From NCBI GenBank assembly GCA_009731375.1, contig BJOX01000369.1, forward strand, positions 142,207 through 206,206: a stretch of DNA of 64,000 nucleotides. Direction: 5' to 3'. Below, piece by piece: positions 1 through 59,418 of the stretch (position 1 is the first letter of the stretch; each line of letters opens with the position of its first letter). Under the pieces are notes generated by a model. The model did not search any database. It worked only from the letters and a program-made list of their open reading frames with translations, and was not told the origin of the DNA. The position numbers and the translations under genes were made by a program. This stretch comes from Paulinella micropora (Eukaryota; Cercozoa; Imbricatea; Euglyphida).

Positions 1-38
1 CATATGCAGATTTTCATCAGCCATTGACAGAGAAGCAC

Positions 39-98
<60 letters not shown>

Positions 99-120
99 CA
101 TTATTATTATTATTATTCTG
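1..120 (+). mobile_element. 3' end of a SINE copy plus ATT array
   Basis: Bases 1-39 match the 3' end of the tRNA-derived SINE seen at 122-450, 4499 and 42462 (the CATCAGCCATTGACAGAG segment). They run directly into an (ATT)n array to about 117. The 5' part lies outside the window. Confidence 0.7.
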
Positions 121-121
121 G

Positions 122-442
122 ACACCGTGATAGCCCAGTGACTGGACACCGTGATAGCCCAGTGGTCAAGTTCTGGACACCGTGATAGCCCAGTGGTCAA
201 GTTCTACCATCTGGGCCCTGTCGCCAGTTCGATTCCCGTCGGTGCCACCAGTATTTTCATTGAACATACCGGTCTATTTCTGGACCAGTATGTTGGAACT
301 GCATACCGGCCCGTCTGGAAGTGTTGGAACTGCCCTTGCGGGGGTGTCATTAGAGCTTATCGTCAATTCTTCGTACTCCCCTCACGGGTGAGACGATGGA
401 GGCGCATGTGCAGAAATGCATCAGCCATTGACAGAGAAGCAC

Positions 443-475
<33 letters not shown>
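122..475 (+). mobile_element. tRNA-derived SINE copy with duplicated head
   Basis: The head has a tRNA-like A box (GATAGCCCAGTGGTCAAG) and B box (AGTTCGATTCCCG), and ends GGTGCCACCA like a tRNA acceptor end with CCA. The first 35 bases are repeated three times in tandem. The body at about 250-445 is shared with the other copies but carries an extra segment around 270-310. The element ends in (ATT)n. It belongs to the same family as 4499-4732 and 42462-42694. Confidence 0.8.
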
Positions 476-575
476 CACATTCATTCATTATTTGCCTATC
501 AATTCCTTTGTTTGGTTGGTTTGTTTGTTCTGTTTGCTCGCTTGCTTGTTTGTTGCACGTCTTGTGCTGTGATAG

Positions 576-16862
<16,287 letters not shown>

Positions 16863-18030
16863 TTTGCTTGCAATTTTTGATGGGGACATTTAAGTGGCGA
16901 CATTGCCCAACTTTGAGCTCGGCTTTCTCGGTCACTAGTAGCACTTTGATGAGTCTGAAGAACCAATTGCAAGCTCAAAACAAGGGCTTTCAATTAATGT
17001 CTTTAGCAATAATCATATCTCTAATATCCATTGAGAAAGACGCGTTCAAAATCGGGACATTTTTGCCGTATGAATGTCGTTCATTATACCTTTACAGTTT
17101 GCGAGGAGCCTGCTTGGCGTTTTGAGTCCAGACATGTTTTGAAACAGCTGGATTTAGCTGTATGTATTCATTTGTCTTTTTTTTCTTTTAGCGATACAAA
17201 CATATCTTTTAGCGATCAGATTGGACAGGCCCCGATTTGAGCTTACCCAATGTAATTCTCTGATTGCAGGTGCTGCTTACCCAATGTAATTCTCTGATTG
17301 CAGGTGCTACTTCAGGAATTTGAACTAGAAAAGTGAAGAATTTCGGCCACCTCAAATTTTGGCAAAAATAACGTATCTTGCGGTGAAAAGACAGGGAAGA
17401 ATTCCGGCCACCCAAAGTTTTGCGCCAAAACAACGTATTTTGCGGTGAAAAATCACTGGCAAAAATATTTCCTGACCGAAATTTTTCACTCGTCCTTAGT
17501 CACTATCTTACTTCAGAATATCACTGCGGACATTCAAGTGGCAAGTTATCAAACTTGTTTCTCATGGTTTTCCATTATCCATCTTGGTGATATGTACGCT
17601 AATGCCATCGTTTGAAAGCTCAGGACAAGAGTTTTCAAAGAAGAACGATGTGCTCAATTGGCACAAAAGTCAAACTCCCAGAAAAATCTGGCAGAAAGTG
17701 GGCACTTCGATAATTTTTTCGCGTCGGCGGTGAAAAGGGAAGTCCGATTGGAGGTTTCGTATCCCAAATATTGATGGATAACTATGAATTCAAAGATGGG
17801 TGATTTTACCCCTTGAATGTCGTCAGCAATATATCCCTAGACACAAATAAATATTTTTACTTTCCAAACAGAATGTTCAACGAGATGTTATTTTTCAAGT
17901 ATTTATTATCGCGTGACACAAAATTGCAACAGACCACTTGTTTGCTAACATCAAGCCAGTATTCATCCATTCTAGTTTATAACATCAACATATCAGTTGA
18001 AAAATCAGGTCTGGTTGATTAAATCAATGA
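16863..18030. other. Unique non-coding DNA downstream of gene A
   Basis: AT-richer single-copy DNA. It holds a 33-bp tandem duplication (GCTTACCCAATGTAATTCTC, 17243-17308). A 75-bp imperfect duplication with AATT(T/C)CGGCCACC spans 17335-17450. No gene recognised. Confidence 0.6.
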
Positions 18031-18295
18031 CTCATCCAATTTGAATCTCCCTCCTTTGCTGCTACTTCTCCTTGTCCTTCTTCTCCTTCTCCTCAGCTTC
18101 TTCTCCTTCTCCTTCTTGGTCTCCTTCTTCATCTCCTTCTCCTTCTTCTCCTTCTTCTCCTTCTCCTCCTTCTCCTTCTTCTCCTTCTCCTCCTTCTCCG
18201 ACCTTCTCCCCCTTTTTGTCCTTCTCCTTCTCCTTCTCCTCCTTCTCCTTCTGCTCCCTTTTCTCCTTCTCCCTTCTCGAGAAACAACAATGCTA
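18031..18295 (+). repeat. CTT/CTC polypyrimidine tract
   Basis: (CTT)n/(CTCCTT)n asymmetric pyrimidine tract; the Ser/Phe and Lys/Arg reading frames are repeat translations. Confidence 0.9.
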
Positions 18296-18780
18296 AGCAC
18301 GCCGCCGTCTCGGCGAGGGCTCTTGCCCAAGACTCAGCTTCAAACTTCAGGCGATGGCTTCAGCATTGTCGTAGGACTATGCCTGTCAGTGGAGAACAAC
18401 TTCTGCGATCACTGAAAGTTACATCGTTTTCGTACGACTCAGGTTTGCCATTTCAACCGAAAAAAAAAATGCCTGCGTCAGCTGCCTAGACTAATATTAA
18501 TATTACAGTAATATTAATATTTAATATAATGTTTTCCACTGAACAACTTGTATATTGATATTAATAATATTGATAATTGAAGAACGTTCAGTGTCGGCCA
18601 CCGTGACTGACTCTGACTAGTAAGAGCCTCAGTCACGAGTTGCGGACTTGAAGTGTTGACTGAGAGTCGGGACTGAGTCTGGAAATCTCATAGCCTATTT
18701 GCTCTTTTCTGTCTAGTTGCGAAGCGGTTGATGGTCAATGGGAGAGATATTACTCCTGCCCAAACCCGTAGTGTGTGGTG
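18296..18780. other. Unique spacer
   Basis: Single-copy DNA with an AT-rich TAATATTAATATT block at 18490-18570. Nothing recognised. Confidence 0.5.
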
Positions 18781-20430
18781 GAATGTTGTCCGTAACTTAA
18801 CGTGACCGGCAACCCGAGTCAGTGATCCCGGGCCGAAGCAAAAACGCCAGGAGATTTGGGATTCGGGGCCCGGGAAGTATATATCTAGCCCAAACTTGAA
18901 GGCACGGAAGCCCGCTGGGATCTGTGCGGCGTATCGGAATGAATTCCGTACCGGACCGAATCGTCACCTTTATATTGTGTTAAACTTTCTAAGAATCAAG
19001 TTTATACTTCAAGTTTTACTTCAAGTTTACACTTCTATTTTTAGTTCCGTTCAATTTTGTTCCGTTCAGAATATTAATCCTCCTGACTCTCCCATTGTTG
19101 AACCTCTACATTCCCCTCGGGCCGAAGCAGAAGTTCAAAGTGAGAAAGTCAAGGAGGAAAAAGAGGAGGATGGGCAATTAAGGCTGAGACTACTACGGAA
19201 CAGAAGAAAGCTGCCAAACCGAAACTCATTATTTCTACGGAGCTGAAAAGCGAAGTACCATTTGTGACTACCGGAAGCAGACCTCATGTTCCGTATTCTT
19301 CTCAGCTTCTGGGATCTGCAAGGTACTATGAGGCCATCGAAAGGCAAAGGTATGATTGCCTAAACAGAATCTTATTTGCCTATCTGCTCCAATCTTGCTC
19401 GCATGATCGCAAAGTCATGATGATCATGAAGCAAGGTGGAACAGATGGGGTTGCTTGCCTCAAGGTATTGCAGAAGCATAATGGGGGCCTCGAGCTTATC
19501 AAGTTTCAAGAGGATCAACAAACCATCTACTACTCCTATCCTAAAAAGGTTAAGGAAGTAAGTACGTATACATGGCTTGCTTTATACCTTACGATGATTG
19601 ATAAGCAAGAGAAGAGGATGGAAGCACTCATCCCTGTCCCCATGAAAGCTGACATGATCATGAACAAATTAAAACATTTAACCCCTTTCAAGACCTACTG
19701 GGAGAACCACTGGCAAGCTTTGCTTCCTCATCAACGACCCCCTTGGGACGAATTCCTCCAGATTATGGAGCAAATCGCCCAACGGAGTGTGTCCATGACC
19801 AGGATGCAAAAGCCGTACGGTACCGGAAACTCACGTTCTGACCCTATCACTGTGAACCTAGTAGGAGGACAGAAGAACAGAGGGAGGGTTAAGTGTTATA
19901 ATTGTGAGGGTGACCACGTCATGAAGGTATGATTTGTCCGTTGCCTCCTCAAAGATTGTCCACGAGATGGGCATGACCCTAACCACTGCCCCATAAGGAG
20001 AAAAGTGGGGGCCATTGCTACTCCCTCGAGTCTGATAGAAGGTAGTCAGAAGAGCAAAAGTAGTGAGGGTAGTAAGGTAGAGGGAGAAGGAGGGATGGGC
20101 AAGGACAAGATGAAGAAGAAAAAGAAGGGAGAGAAGGAGAGAAGGAAACTAAACTCAAAGCTACTGACTTCATCAAGAAGAAGAAGACCATCAGTCTGAA
20201 TGCTGGGGGGTCTGATTCCTCCTCTTCGTCTTCCTCACGGAGGAAGACGTAGAAGACGATCCAGACTTCTCCAGATTGCAATCTGAAGATCCCTCTTCAT
20301 CTGATGAAGACTCAGAGAGTGAGCCGGGAGAGGAGGTAGATAGGGTAGGGCATATAAATCATTTGTCTGCTGTCAATGTGGTGGAGAGGGAAGAGGAGAG
20401 TGTGAAGAGAGGAGTGCCTGCCTCCCTGCC
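18781..20430 (+). mobile_element. Decayed LTR-retrotransposon fragment with gag
   Basis: The Gag frame (see 19184-19932) and a Lys/Glu/Ser-rich continuation in two further frames lie in 18.78-20.43 kb. The right side is cut by a CCTA array. No protease, integrase or RT is present and no LTR pair is identified, so this is a remnant. Confidence 0.5.
19184..19932 (+). pseudogene. Gag-like protein with zinc knuckle, frameshifted
   Basis: The frame is open from about 19184; the first ATG is at 19264. It encodes about 220 residues of predicted helical capsid-like sequence (YYEAIERQRYDCLNRILFAY; YTWLALYLTMIDKQEKRMEA), then CYNCEGDH. This is the start of a CCHC knuckle, cut by a stop at 19930. After the stop the same frame continues with a second Cys/His cluster (CLLKDCPRDGHDPNHCP), and frame changes follow in the Lys/Ser/Glu-rich tail to about 20430. 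Gag of a Ty1/copia- or Ty3/gypsy-type element is inferred from layout only. Confidence 0.55.
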
Positions 20431-21060
20431 TACCTGCCTACCTGCCTTCCTACCTTCCTACCTACCTACCTATCTATCTACCTATCTACCTACCTACCTT
20501 CCTTGAACCTATCCCTTCCTTCCTTCCTACCTACCTACCTACCTACCTACCTACCTACCCCCCTACCTACCTACCTAGACTAGTACCTACCTACCTACCT
20601 ACCTACCTACCTACCTATCTACCTACCTACCTACCTACCTACCTACCTACCTACCTACCTACCTACCTACCTAGACTAGTACCTACCTACCTACCTACCT
20701 ACCTACCTACCTACCTACCTACCCTACTACCTACCTACCCTAACTACCTACCTACCTACCTACCTACCTGCCTGCCTACCTACCTACCTACCTACCTAGA
20801 CTCTACCTAACCACCTACCTGCCTGCCTACCTACCTGCCTGCTTACCTTCCTACCTGAGCAGGAGCAGGAGGAGGAGGAGCAGGAGCAGGAGCAGAGGAG
20901 GAGGAGGAGGAGGGGAGGAGGAGGAGGAGGAATATCAGGAGGAGGAGGAGGAGGAGGAGGGAGGANNNNNNNNNNGGAGGAGGAGGAGGAGGAGGAGGAG
21001 GAGGAGGAGGAGGAGAGGAGAGTGTGAAGAGGAGAGGATGTTCACGACACCACCACACCA
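20431..21060 (+). repeat. CCTA array then GGA array
   Basis: (CCTA)n 20431-20860 with GACTAGTA interruptions, then (GGA)n 20861-21015 with a 10-base gap at 20966-20975. Confidence 0.95.
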
Positions 21061-21430
21061 CTACCTCTTTTTACTACCCCACACACACCAGTCATTCATA
21101 TGATGGAGAGAGAGGATGACAGTGATGGGGAGACAGAACATAACAACAGTGATGAGGTTACAGAAAAGAGAGGATGACAGTGATGAGGTTACAGAAAAGA
21201 GAAGGTCACCCACAAATCTGCCGCAAAAACGATACATTTGTTTTTTCGGTATTCCGTCAACCGTAAAAATTGGTACATGGGCAAAGCTCCACGCTTTTTG
21301 CGGGTGTCATTCGTGTTTTTACCCGTTGTTTGCGGTGAAAACTGCTCGAGTTTCGACTCAACCTACTACTTGTCGATTTTTTTCTACCTACCCAAACTCA
21401 AGACCCTTCCCAAGCCATATAAATTAGTTG
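21061..21430. other. Mostly unique spacer
   Basis: Contains a 35-bp tandem duplication (GATGAGGTTACAGAAAAGAG) at 21145-21215. No gene recognised. Confidence 0.5.
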
Positions 21431-22976
<1,546 letters not shown>

Positions 22977-23054
22977 AGTATGTGGAGGGACGGTCGCCTC
23001 TTCCGTCCCTTCTTATCCTTAATTCTTCTCTCTCTCTCTCTCTCTCTCTCTCCT

Positions 23055-23085
<31 letters not shown>

Positions 23086-23176
23086 TGTCCCCNNNNNNNN
23101 NNNNNNNNNNNNNNNCCCCCCCCCCCCCCCCCCCTCCCTCTCTCCCTTCCTCTCTGCCTCTCTCCCTCTCTCAGAC
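22977..23176 (+). promoter_or_regulatory. Putative 5' flank of gene B: CT and C homopolymer tracts
   Basis: (CT)n, a C run of more than 30 bases, N (23093-23115), another C run, then a CT-rich tract up to the ATG. Pyrimidine-rich leaders are common upstream of genes, but no TATA box or initiator is identifiable. Confidence 0.3.
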
Positions 23177-53655
<30,479 letters not shown>

Positions 53656-54187
53656 ATACATACATGCACATACAAATATACTCAACCTCTCCCGCAAGAA
53701 CGTTGCATACTCTTTCAATTATTACAATAATATGTAAAATTTGACTGGTGGTAGCCTTCCGCATACAAACCAGACTGGTGGTAGCCTTCCGCACACACAC
53801 CAGATTTGAAATATTTGGTGACGGCATTCCGCACGTACACCAGTTCGTATTTTCGGTGGCAGCCTTCCGCACGCACCGATAGTACGCGATAAGTGAATAA
53901 AGTCTACTAGACCTAACGTTCACGCTACAAGGCTCTATAACCTGTGAGACTAACTTAATAATCTGCCGTATACTTGCTGTCCTACAGTAGAAATGTTATT
54001 GAGAAAGGGCGCCAAGGGAACGGCCCGATTATATACTAGGCCGGACATACGTAATGGCTCTAACGACACACATTACATATGCCGGCCCATACTGACTATC
54101 CTGTTAATTATATTAATAGGTCTAACATGAAATTGATGCAATATTAATATTTCAAAAAATCAATGTTAATATTGAAATTTATGAAAT
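53656..54187. other. Unique DNA with four ~35-bp direct repeats
   Basis: GGTGGTAGCCTTCCGCA...ACCAG recurs at 53736, 53776, 53810 (variant) and 53857. The rest is single-copy. No gene recognised. Confidence 0.55.
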
Positions 54188-54560
54188 ATTATTGCTGTTG
54201 ACATTCAAGACAACAAAAAAAATTGATTTTTCTGTTTTGGTTGGAATTTCAGTTTTGGTTGGAATTTTGATTTTGGGTGAAAATTTGAATTTTTCAAATT
54301 AACGGCTATATTCGTGAAATGTTACCGTTAAATTTGAAAATTTGAATTTTTGTCACAAAAATGAAAAACTGTCACAAAAATGAAAATCTGACACAAAAAT
54401 GAAAAACTAATTTTTGTTGTTGTCTTGAATGTCAACAGCAATAANNNNNNNNNNNNNNNNNNNNNNNNNNNNNNNNNNNNNNNNNNNNNNNNNNNNNNNN
54501 NNNNNNNNNNNNNNNNNNNNNNNNNNNNNNNNNNNNNNNNNNNNNNNNNNNNNNNNNNNN
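54188..54560. repeat. Inverted-repeat pair around AT-rich DNA, then gap
   Basis: TTATTGCTGTTGACATTCAA (54188) and its reverse complement (54421-54444) enclose about 230 bp with GGTTGGAATTT and CACAAAAATGAAAA tandem units. The right arm abuts a 116-N gap. Confidence 0.6.
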
Positions 54561-54700
54561 CGTGTGGGCTCCAAACCTGCGCATAACCCCACGGCGAGAG
54601 GGGGCGAATCCGAAGACCGACCCATCGCACTAGGGAATGACACTTGGAAGAGCACGACTGGCCGCACACATGTAGACGACTTCTGTATGATGTTGTCATA
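54561..54700 (-). mobile_element. Possible tRNA-like (SINE) fragment
   Basis: On the minus strand GTTATGCGCAGGTTTGGAGC resembles a B box with T-arm, and GGTCGGTCTTCGGATTCG an anticodon region. One copy, truncated by the gap; weak. Confidence 0.2.
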
Positions 54701-55385
<685 letters not shown>

Positions 55386-55504
55386 TGTCCTCTGCCTCAT
55401 TGTATGTTCCCACCGGTTCCGTCAGGGTTGTGTCAGATCAATCTATTTATGCAATACTTCCTGTGCTTAAATAAGATGGGTAGAATGGGCCTGGGGCGGG
55501 GTTA

Positions 55505-56218
55505 TTACGTTGGGCATGTATGGAGAAATTGCCATACTTTCAGGATATGATCGTGGCAAAGGTCGGTGAGTTCTTGATAGACCGCTCTTGCCTGGGCACT
55601 AGAGAAAAGATCCTTGATCAGCTTGAATCCTGTTGATGGGATATACCCTCTGGCTCCCATAGCAAGCATGAGGAGTTGGGGTTCGCAGCGGCCTTGGGAG
55701 CTTAGCTTGAGATCATGTATTTTTTCCATATATTTGTGGTATCTATGTTCGTAAATGGCTCTGGGGTTATATCCGTGTGGTGTTGTTGATTGCCAGGGCT
55801 CAAACGGCCAGCTGACTGGTGGGTCCTCTCCGCGGGGGGAGGTTGGGTCTTGGAAGTTGAAGGGTGGTTGGATTCTCAGCCCGTGTTCGTCCCATAATCG
55901 TCTGGTGTTACTGCTTGTTGTCATTGCATATATTGATTGATCTAATCGAATAAGCCATTCGTCGGATCGAGATGTTGCTTCTACTAGGTAAATATTTGGT
56001 GATGTCGGTGATGGGATAAGGAGGTCTGGTTTCCATGATTCCCCTTCTTCACGTAGATCATCGGCCAGGCGTGCGGCTGGATGGGTCCGTGTTGTCCGAC
56101 ATGTATGCCCTCGCTCACCTAAGCGGGTCCATGCCAGGTTTATGTTGTGGGTGGTTGAGAGGTGGTTGCTTTGCCTTCCTCTGCGATGAGGATCATATGA
56201 TGTGGTTGGTCTCAGGCG
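55505..56218 (-). CDS. Retrotransposon ORF2: restriction-like endonuclease
   Basis: The frame is open from at least 56218 to the stop at 55505. WKPDLLIPSPTSPNIYLVEA gives PD-x14-E, the PD-(D/E)xK nuclease signature of R2/CRE/Utopia-type elements. KYMEKIHDLKL and MLAMGARGYIPSTGF further on match the usual C-terminal layout. This domain nicks the target DNA to prime reverse transcription. No U2 or rDNA sequence is visible at the 3' junction, so the target is unknown. Confidence 0.7.
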   Translation of the reverse strand, partial: RLRPTTSYDPHRRGRQSNHLSTTHNINLAWTRLGERGHTCRTTRTHPAARLADDLREEGESWKPDLLIPSPTSPNIYLVEATSRSDEWLIRLDQSIYAMTTSSNTRRLWDEHGLRIQPPFNFQDPTSPRGEDPPVSWPFEPWQSTTPHGYNPRAIYEHRYHKYMEKIHDLKLSSQGRCEPQLLMLAMGARGYIPSTGFKLIKDLFSSAQARAVYQELTDLCHDHILKVWQFLHTCPT

Positions 56219-56570
56219 GGATGTTCGGATCGATGCTCAGATGTTTATTGAGGATCGCACGTGATGCGGAGTGTCTGGCATTGATGGCGTTGATAAGTTC
56301 CTGGGGGTGTGGGGGGTCTGTGCTGGTCATGAAATGTTCGATGGACCCCACGTGGTCGCAGTATGGGAAGGTGCCGTCTGTTTTATTTTTTGTGCGGACA
56401 CTTTTCATAGCTGGGGTATCCCAGGCATTGAGTTGGCACATCAAGATGACTTTGATTTCCCAGTCCTCTCGCCTTGTCCCTGGGCCTAGGTATTTGCTGG
56501 AGATGTGCTGTGTCTCCCCTCTCATTTCAGCAGCCGGTCCCCACTTCAGTGCAAACCTAGGAGCGACCAT
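56193..56570 (-). CDS. Retrotransposon ORF2: CCHC/RH segment (shifted frame)
   Basis: Contains FPYCDHVGSIEHFM, a degenerate CCHC-type finger whose first Cys is probably Tyr, followed by INARHSASRAILNKHL. RH after the finger is typical of elements with a restriction-like endonuclease. In a different frame from both neighbours. Confidence 0.6.
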   Translation of the reverse strand: MVAPRFALKWGPAAEMRGETQHISSKYLGPGTRREDWEIKVILMCQLNAWDTPAMKSVRTKNKTDGTFPYCDHVGSIEHFMTSTDPPHPQELINAINARHSASRAILNKHLSIDPNIPPETNHII

Positions 56571-59418
56571 TGCTTTCCCAAGGTTGGTGCTGACCCTGTG
56601 TTGAAGCGACCATAGGTTCCTGGTCCGTATGTCTGCTTTGGCTCGTAGTATCGCTTGTCGACAGGGTTATTTTCCCCGTAAAACGGTGCTGGACTGTAAT
56701 AACGTATTGAGAGTGGAGCCTTCCACTGTTGTTCTCTGTTGCGTTTCCGCTGTTGTCATGACGTAGTTGTATTCCTATCCCCAGATCTCGGCAACTTCCT
56801 ATCCATTCTAGTCCTAGGTATCCTTGGTATCTTCTTTGTTCTAGGAGGTGTTCATGTAAATACCAATCTAGGAAAGGTTGGTTCCGCACGGGGGGCTGGG
56901 GATTGTTCACTTTGATGTCTTTGCACGGGATGTGTGCTGGTTGCAGGGTTCTAATCGATTGTTGGTAATAGGCTCTCCCTGGTGGTGGGTATTCGTTTGG
57001 GTCCTGGTCGTCCGGGTGCCATCCCATAGCATCCGGGAGACGTGCGGTCTGGAGGTAAGCTGGGGGGATATTAAGGGCTTGGATGCGTTGAATGAGGTTA
57101 TGTACTTGGGCCTCCTGGTCTGTTTTTTGGGTCTTCATTTCCCGGGGGGGCCTGTTATGCTGGGCGTCCGGGGTATGTGCGTTATGGATGGCCGTGGTCG
57201 TAGGGGGTTGGTCCGAGGGCGGTCTGCGGGGGTTGCATTCTTCGGTACGGTCGTGTTGTGGCGCGAAGACATCTTGCAGCAGACGCAGATGGGAGTGTAC
57301 TGCGATCTGGGTAGCCCGGTCGTGCGACGTTATTCCCCACAGGAAAACCGTGGCCATTCGCAGGTTTGCTGCCCTATCCTTGAATCGTGGGAGGCCAAAG
57401 CCTCCGCATTTGCCTCGTGGTCCGTAGAGGAAAGCGTTGGGGATGTCTGTTTGTTTCATCTTTAAGGTGTTCCGGAAACATTCTCGATAGTATTTATCCA
57501 TTGTGTCGGCTTCCTCCTCCGTGAGTGTCGTCCATCCTAGTGGAAAATCCGCTGTGCCAGGCACCAGGTCCCGTAGGGCTTCTCGTCGTCGGGGATTGGT
57601 GATGTTTAGGCCTAGTGCCACCTGGGTTGCCATGAGGAGATTGGCCATGATCTCGTTCACTTGGGGTTTGTGGTCATTGAGGCCGGATGTGAAGAGTCCT
57701 AGTGATCGGAATTTAGTATATTTGGTTAGGCTGGGGATGGGCACCCCATCCCGGTCAGTGAGACCTACGTCAAAGTCTTCTGTGGCTCCTGATGGGTGAA
57801 CCATGATTCCTAGTGTAAAGCTCTTAGCAGTCGCTGTGAGAAATCCTGTGCCATGGAGTTGATCTTGGGATTTGTGGAACTCCTCCCGGGCGGCTTCAAT
57901 GTACTGATCCTTGGTTCCTGGTCCTCCATGCGCATGCCATTCGTCATCCGCGAATGTATGTTGGGATTGGATTGTGACTTCCATGTTTGTGAGGGTCCTG
58001 CCTCGTAGTGCTGGCCATGAATTAAATTGGCGGCCGGCCCCGTAGAATTGGTATCCGGGGGAGTATGATGTGGAAGATGGTCCGTTCCGGAGGCGTTTTC
58101 GGTATTCGTTGGTGACCGAGAATAACGTCGGGCTGATCGGGCTGCCTTGTGCGGTGCCTCGGCCTCGATATATGGGTTCTCCCGAGGCCTGGGTCCCATC
58201 CGGTCCTCGAGTATGGATGGTCGCTCCCTTGTAAAGGTGATGGACGAATGCGAAGAGTTCCGGGAATTCGTGTGGTGATGCGGCAATTGCTGTCAGTGCA
58301 TCGTGTATGACAGGTAGTTCTACCGAGTCAAAAGCCTTTTCTACATCCACAGCCGTTAGGATCAGGGTGTGCGTCTTTCCTGTGACCGCCGCTGCGTGGT
58401 GAACATCGTGAATGATGAGACGTAACGTCAGGTTAGCTTCGTCCGCCCCCGAGATTCGGGGGCAGTTGGCTTTGGCGGTTTTGCTGACGCTGCCTACATC
58501 TAACATGAGGGTGCGTAGGCGGAGATCCACCATTTTAGCGTATAGGTTCATTATGGCTTTGGAGATCATGATAGGTCTCCAGTCCTTCGGATCAGCCCCC
58601 GTCCCCTTCTCTTTCCATAATTGGACAAGCTGGGTGGCTTTCCATTCTGTGGGTATGACTCCTTCCCTCCAGCATTTGTTAAAGTATTGTAGGATATATG
58701 CTTGGCCGGGTCCAGAAAGTATTTTCAGTGCAGCCGGTGGGACTTGATCCAATCCTGCTGAGGTCCCTTTCTTGCTCTGTATCGCTGCTTTTAGTTCCTC
58801 CATGGAGAAGTCCCGGCGTGCTTCTTGGATGGCTTGTGACCTCTCCGGGTATGTAGTTAAGTTGGAGGGGATACGCGTCAGGATCCGTGTATATCCTCCC
58901 GGGATGTTGAGGCGGTAGCCTGGAGAGGGAATATGTTGGTGTAGGGTCTGTGTGTGGTCCCCAGGATGTGTTCGGGCCCAGTCGTCTATCAAGTGGTGGA
59001 TGGGTAGGAGTGCTGCTTCCTTGGCCAACCGGTCGCATACCTCGTTTAGGCAATGTTGCCATTTGAAGCTATTCTCCACACGGGATGCGATCCACTGGAT
59101 GTGTAGGTGGCCCATCTCGATCTTATATCTAGCTATTGCGTCCCATAAGATTGGCTGCGGCCTTTCCGGGAAAAGTTTTTGGTACTCGGATTCCAGGGGC
59201 AGTCTGCGAGTCCCTTGTAATCGGTGAACGCATAGCTCTGCTGGGGGCGCCATCCGCTGGTACGGACGTAATGAAGGGCCATAGCCATCCCTCCGACTTC
59301 TTGATGTGCGCTGGTGGTCGGGTTGGCATGGGATCCATATATGGCGATAATGGCTTCTTGGTGAATCAGGATGGCCCGAACCCTCCCGCATTGCCCAAGT
59401 TTGGGAAGCTAGACCCAT
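56557..59418 (-). CDS. Retrotransposon ORF2: end of RNase H and reverse transcriptase
   Basis: 953-codon frame. The first 85 or so codons are out of frame with the RNase H. From ILWDAIARYK (about 59120) it carries the last RNase H helix (GHLHIQW, NEVCDRLAKEAA). The LINE-type RT follows: GLDQVPPAALKIL, DWRPIMISKAI, LTAVDVEKAFDSV (palm motif A), GTAQGSPISPTLF (motif B) and HTFADDEW (motif C, about 57930-57962). The thumb ends near 57600. A His/Pro-rich linker of about 250 residues leads toward the endonuclease. The RT copies element RNA at the nicked target. All catalytic Asp residues are present. Confidence 0.88.
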   Translation of the reverse strand: MGLASQTWAMREGSGHPDSPRSHYRHIWIPCQPDHQRTSRSRRDGYGPSLRPYQRMAPPAELCVHRLQGTRRLPLESEYQKLFPERPQPILWDAIARYKIEMGHLHIQWIASRVENSFKWQHCLNEVCDRLAKEAALLPIHHLIDDWARTHPGDHTQTLHQHIPSPGYRLNIPGGYTRILTRIPSNLTTYPERSQAIQEARRDFSMEELKAAIQSKKGTSAGLDQVPPAALKILSGPGQAYILQYFNKCWREGVIPTEWKATQLVQLWKEKGTGADPKDWRPIMISKAIMNLYAKMVDLRLRTLMLDVGSVSKTAKANCPRISGADEANLTLRLIIHDVHHAAAVTGKTHTLILTAVDVEKAFDSVELPVIHDALTAIAASPHEFPELFAFVHHLYKGATIHTRGPDGTQASGEPIYRGRGTAQGSPISPTLFSVTNEYRKRLRNGPSSTSYSPGYQFYGAGRQFNSWPALRGRTLTNMEVTIQSQHTFADDEWHAHGGPGTKDQYIEAAREEFHKSQDQLHGTGFLTATAKSFTLGIMVHPSGATEDFDVGLTDRDGVPIPSLTKYTKFRSLGLFTSGLNDHKPQVNEIMANLLMATQVALGLNITNPRRREALRDLVPGTADFPLGWTTLTEEEADTMDKYYRECFRNTLKMKQTDIPNAFLYGPRGKCGGFGLPRFKDRAANLRMATVFLWGITSHDRATQIAVHSHLRLLQDVFAPQHDRTEECNPRRPPSDQPPTTTAIHNAHTPDAQHNRPPREMKTQKTDQEAQVHNLIQRIQALNIPPAYLQTARLPDAMGWHPDDQDPNEYPPPGRAYYQQSIRTLQPAHIPCKDIKVNNPQPPVRNQPFLDWYLHEHLLEQRRYQGYLGLEWIGSCRDLGIGIQLRHDNSGNATENNSGRLHSQYVITVQHRFTGKITLSTSDTTSQSRHTDQEPMVASTQGQHQPWESNGRS

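Noticed and set aside
55386-55500. Insertion of the retrotransposon into a U2 snRNA or rRNA gene
   Set aside because: The sequence beyond its 3' end is TA and ATT repeat; no U2 or rRNA motif is seen.
56878-57465. Plus-strand frames opposite the reverse transcriptase
   Set aside because: Shadows of the minus-strand coding region, which carries clear RT motifs.
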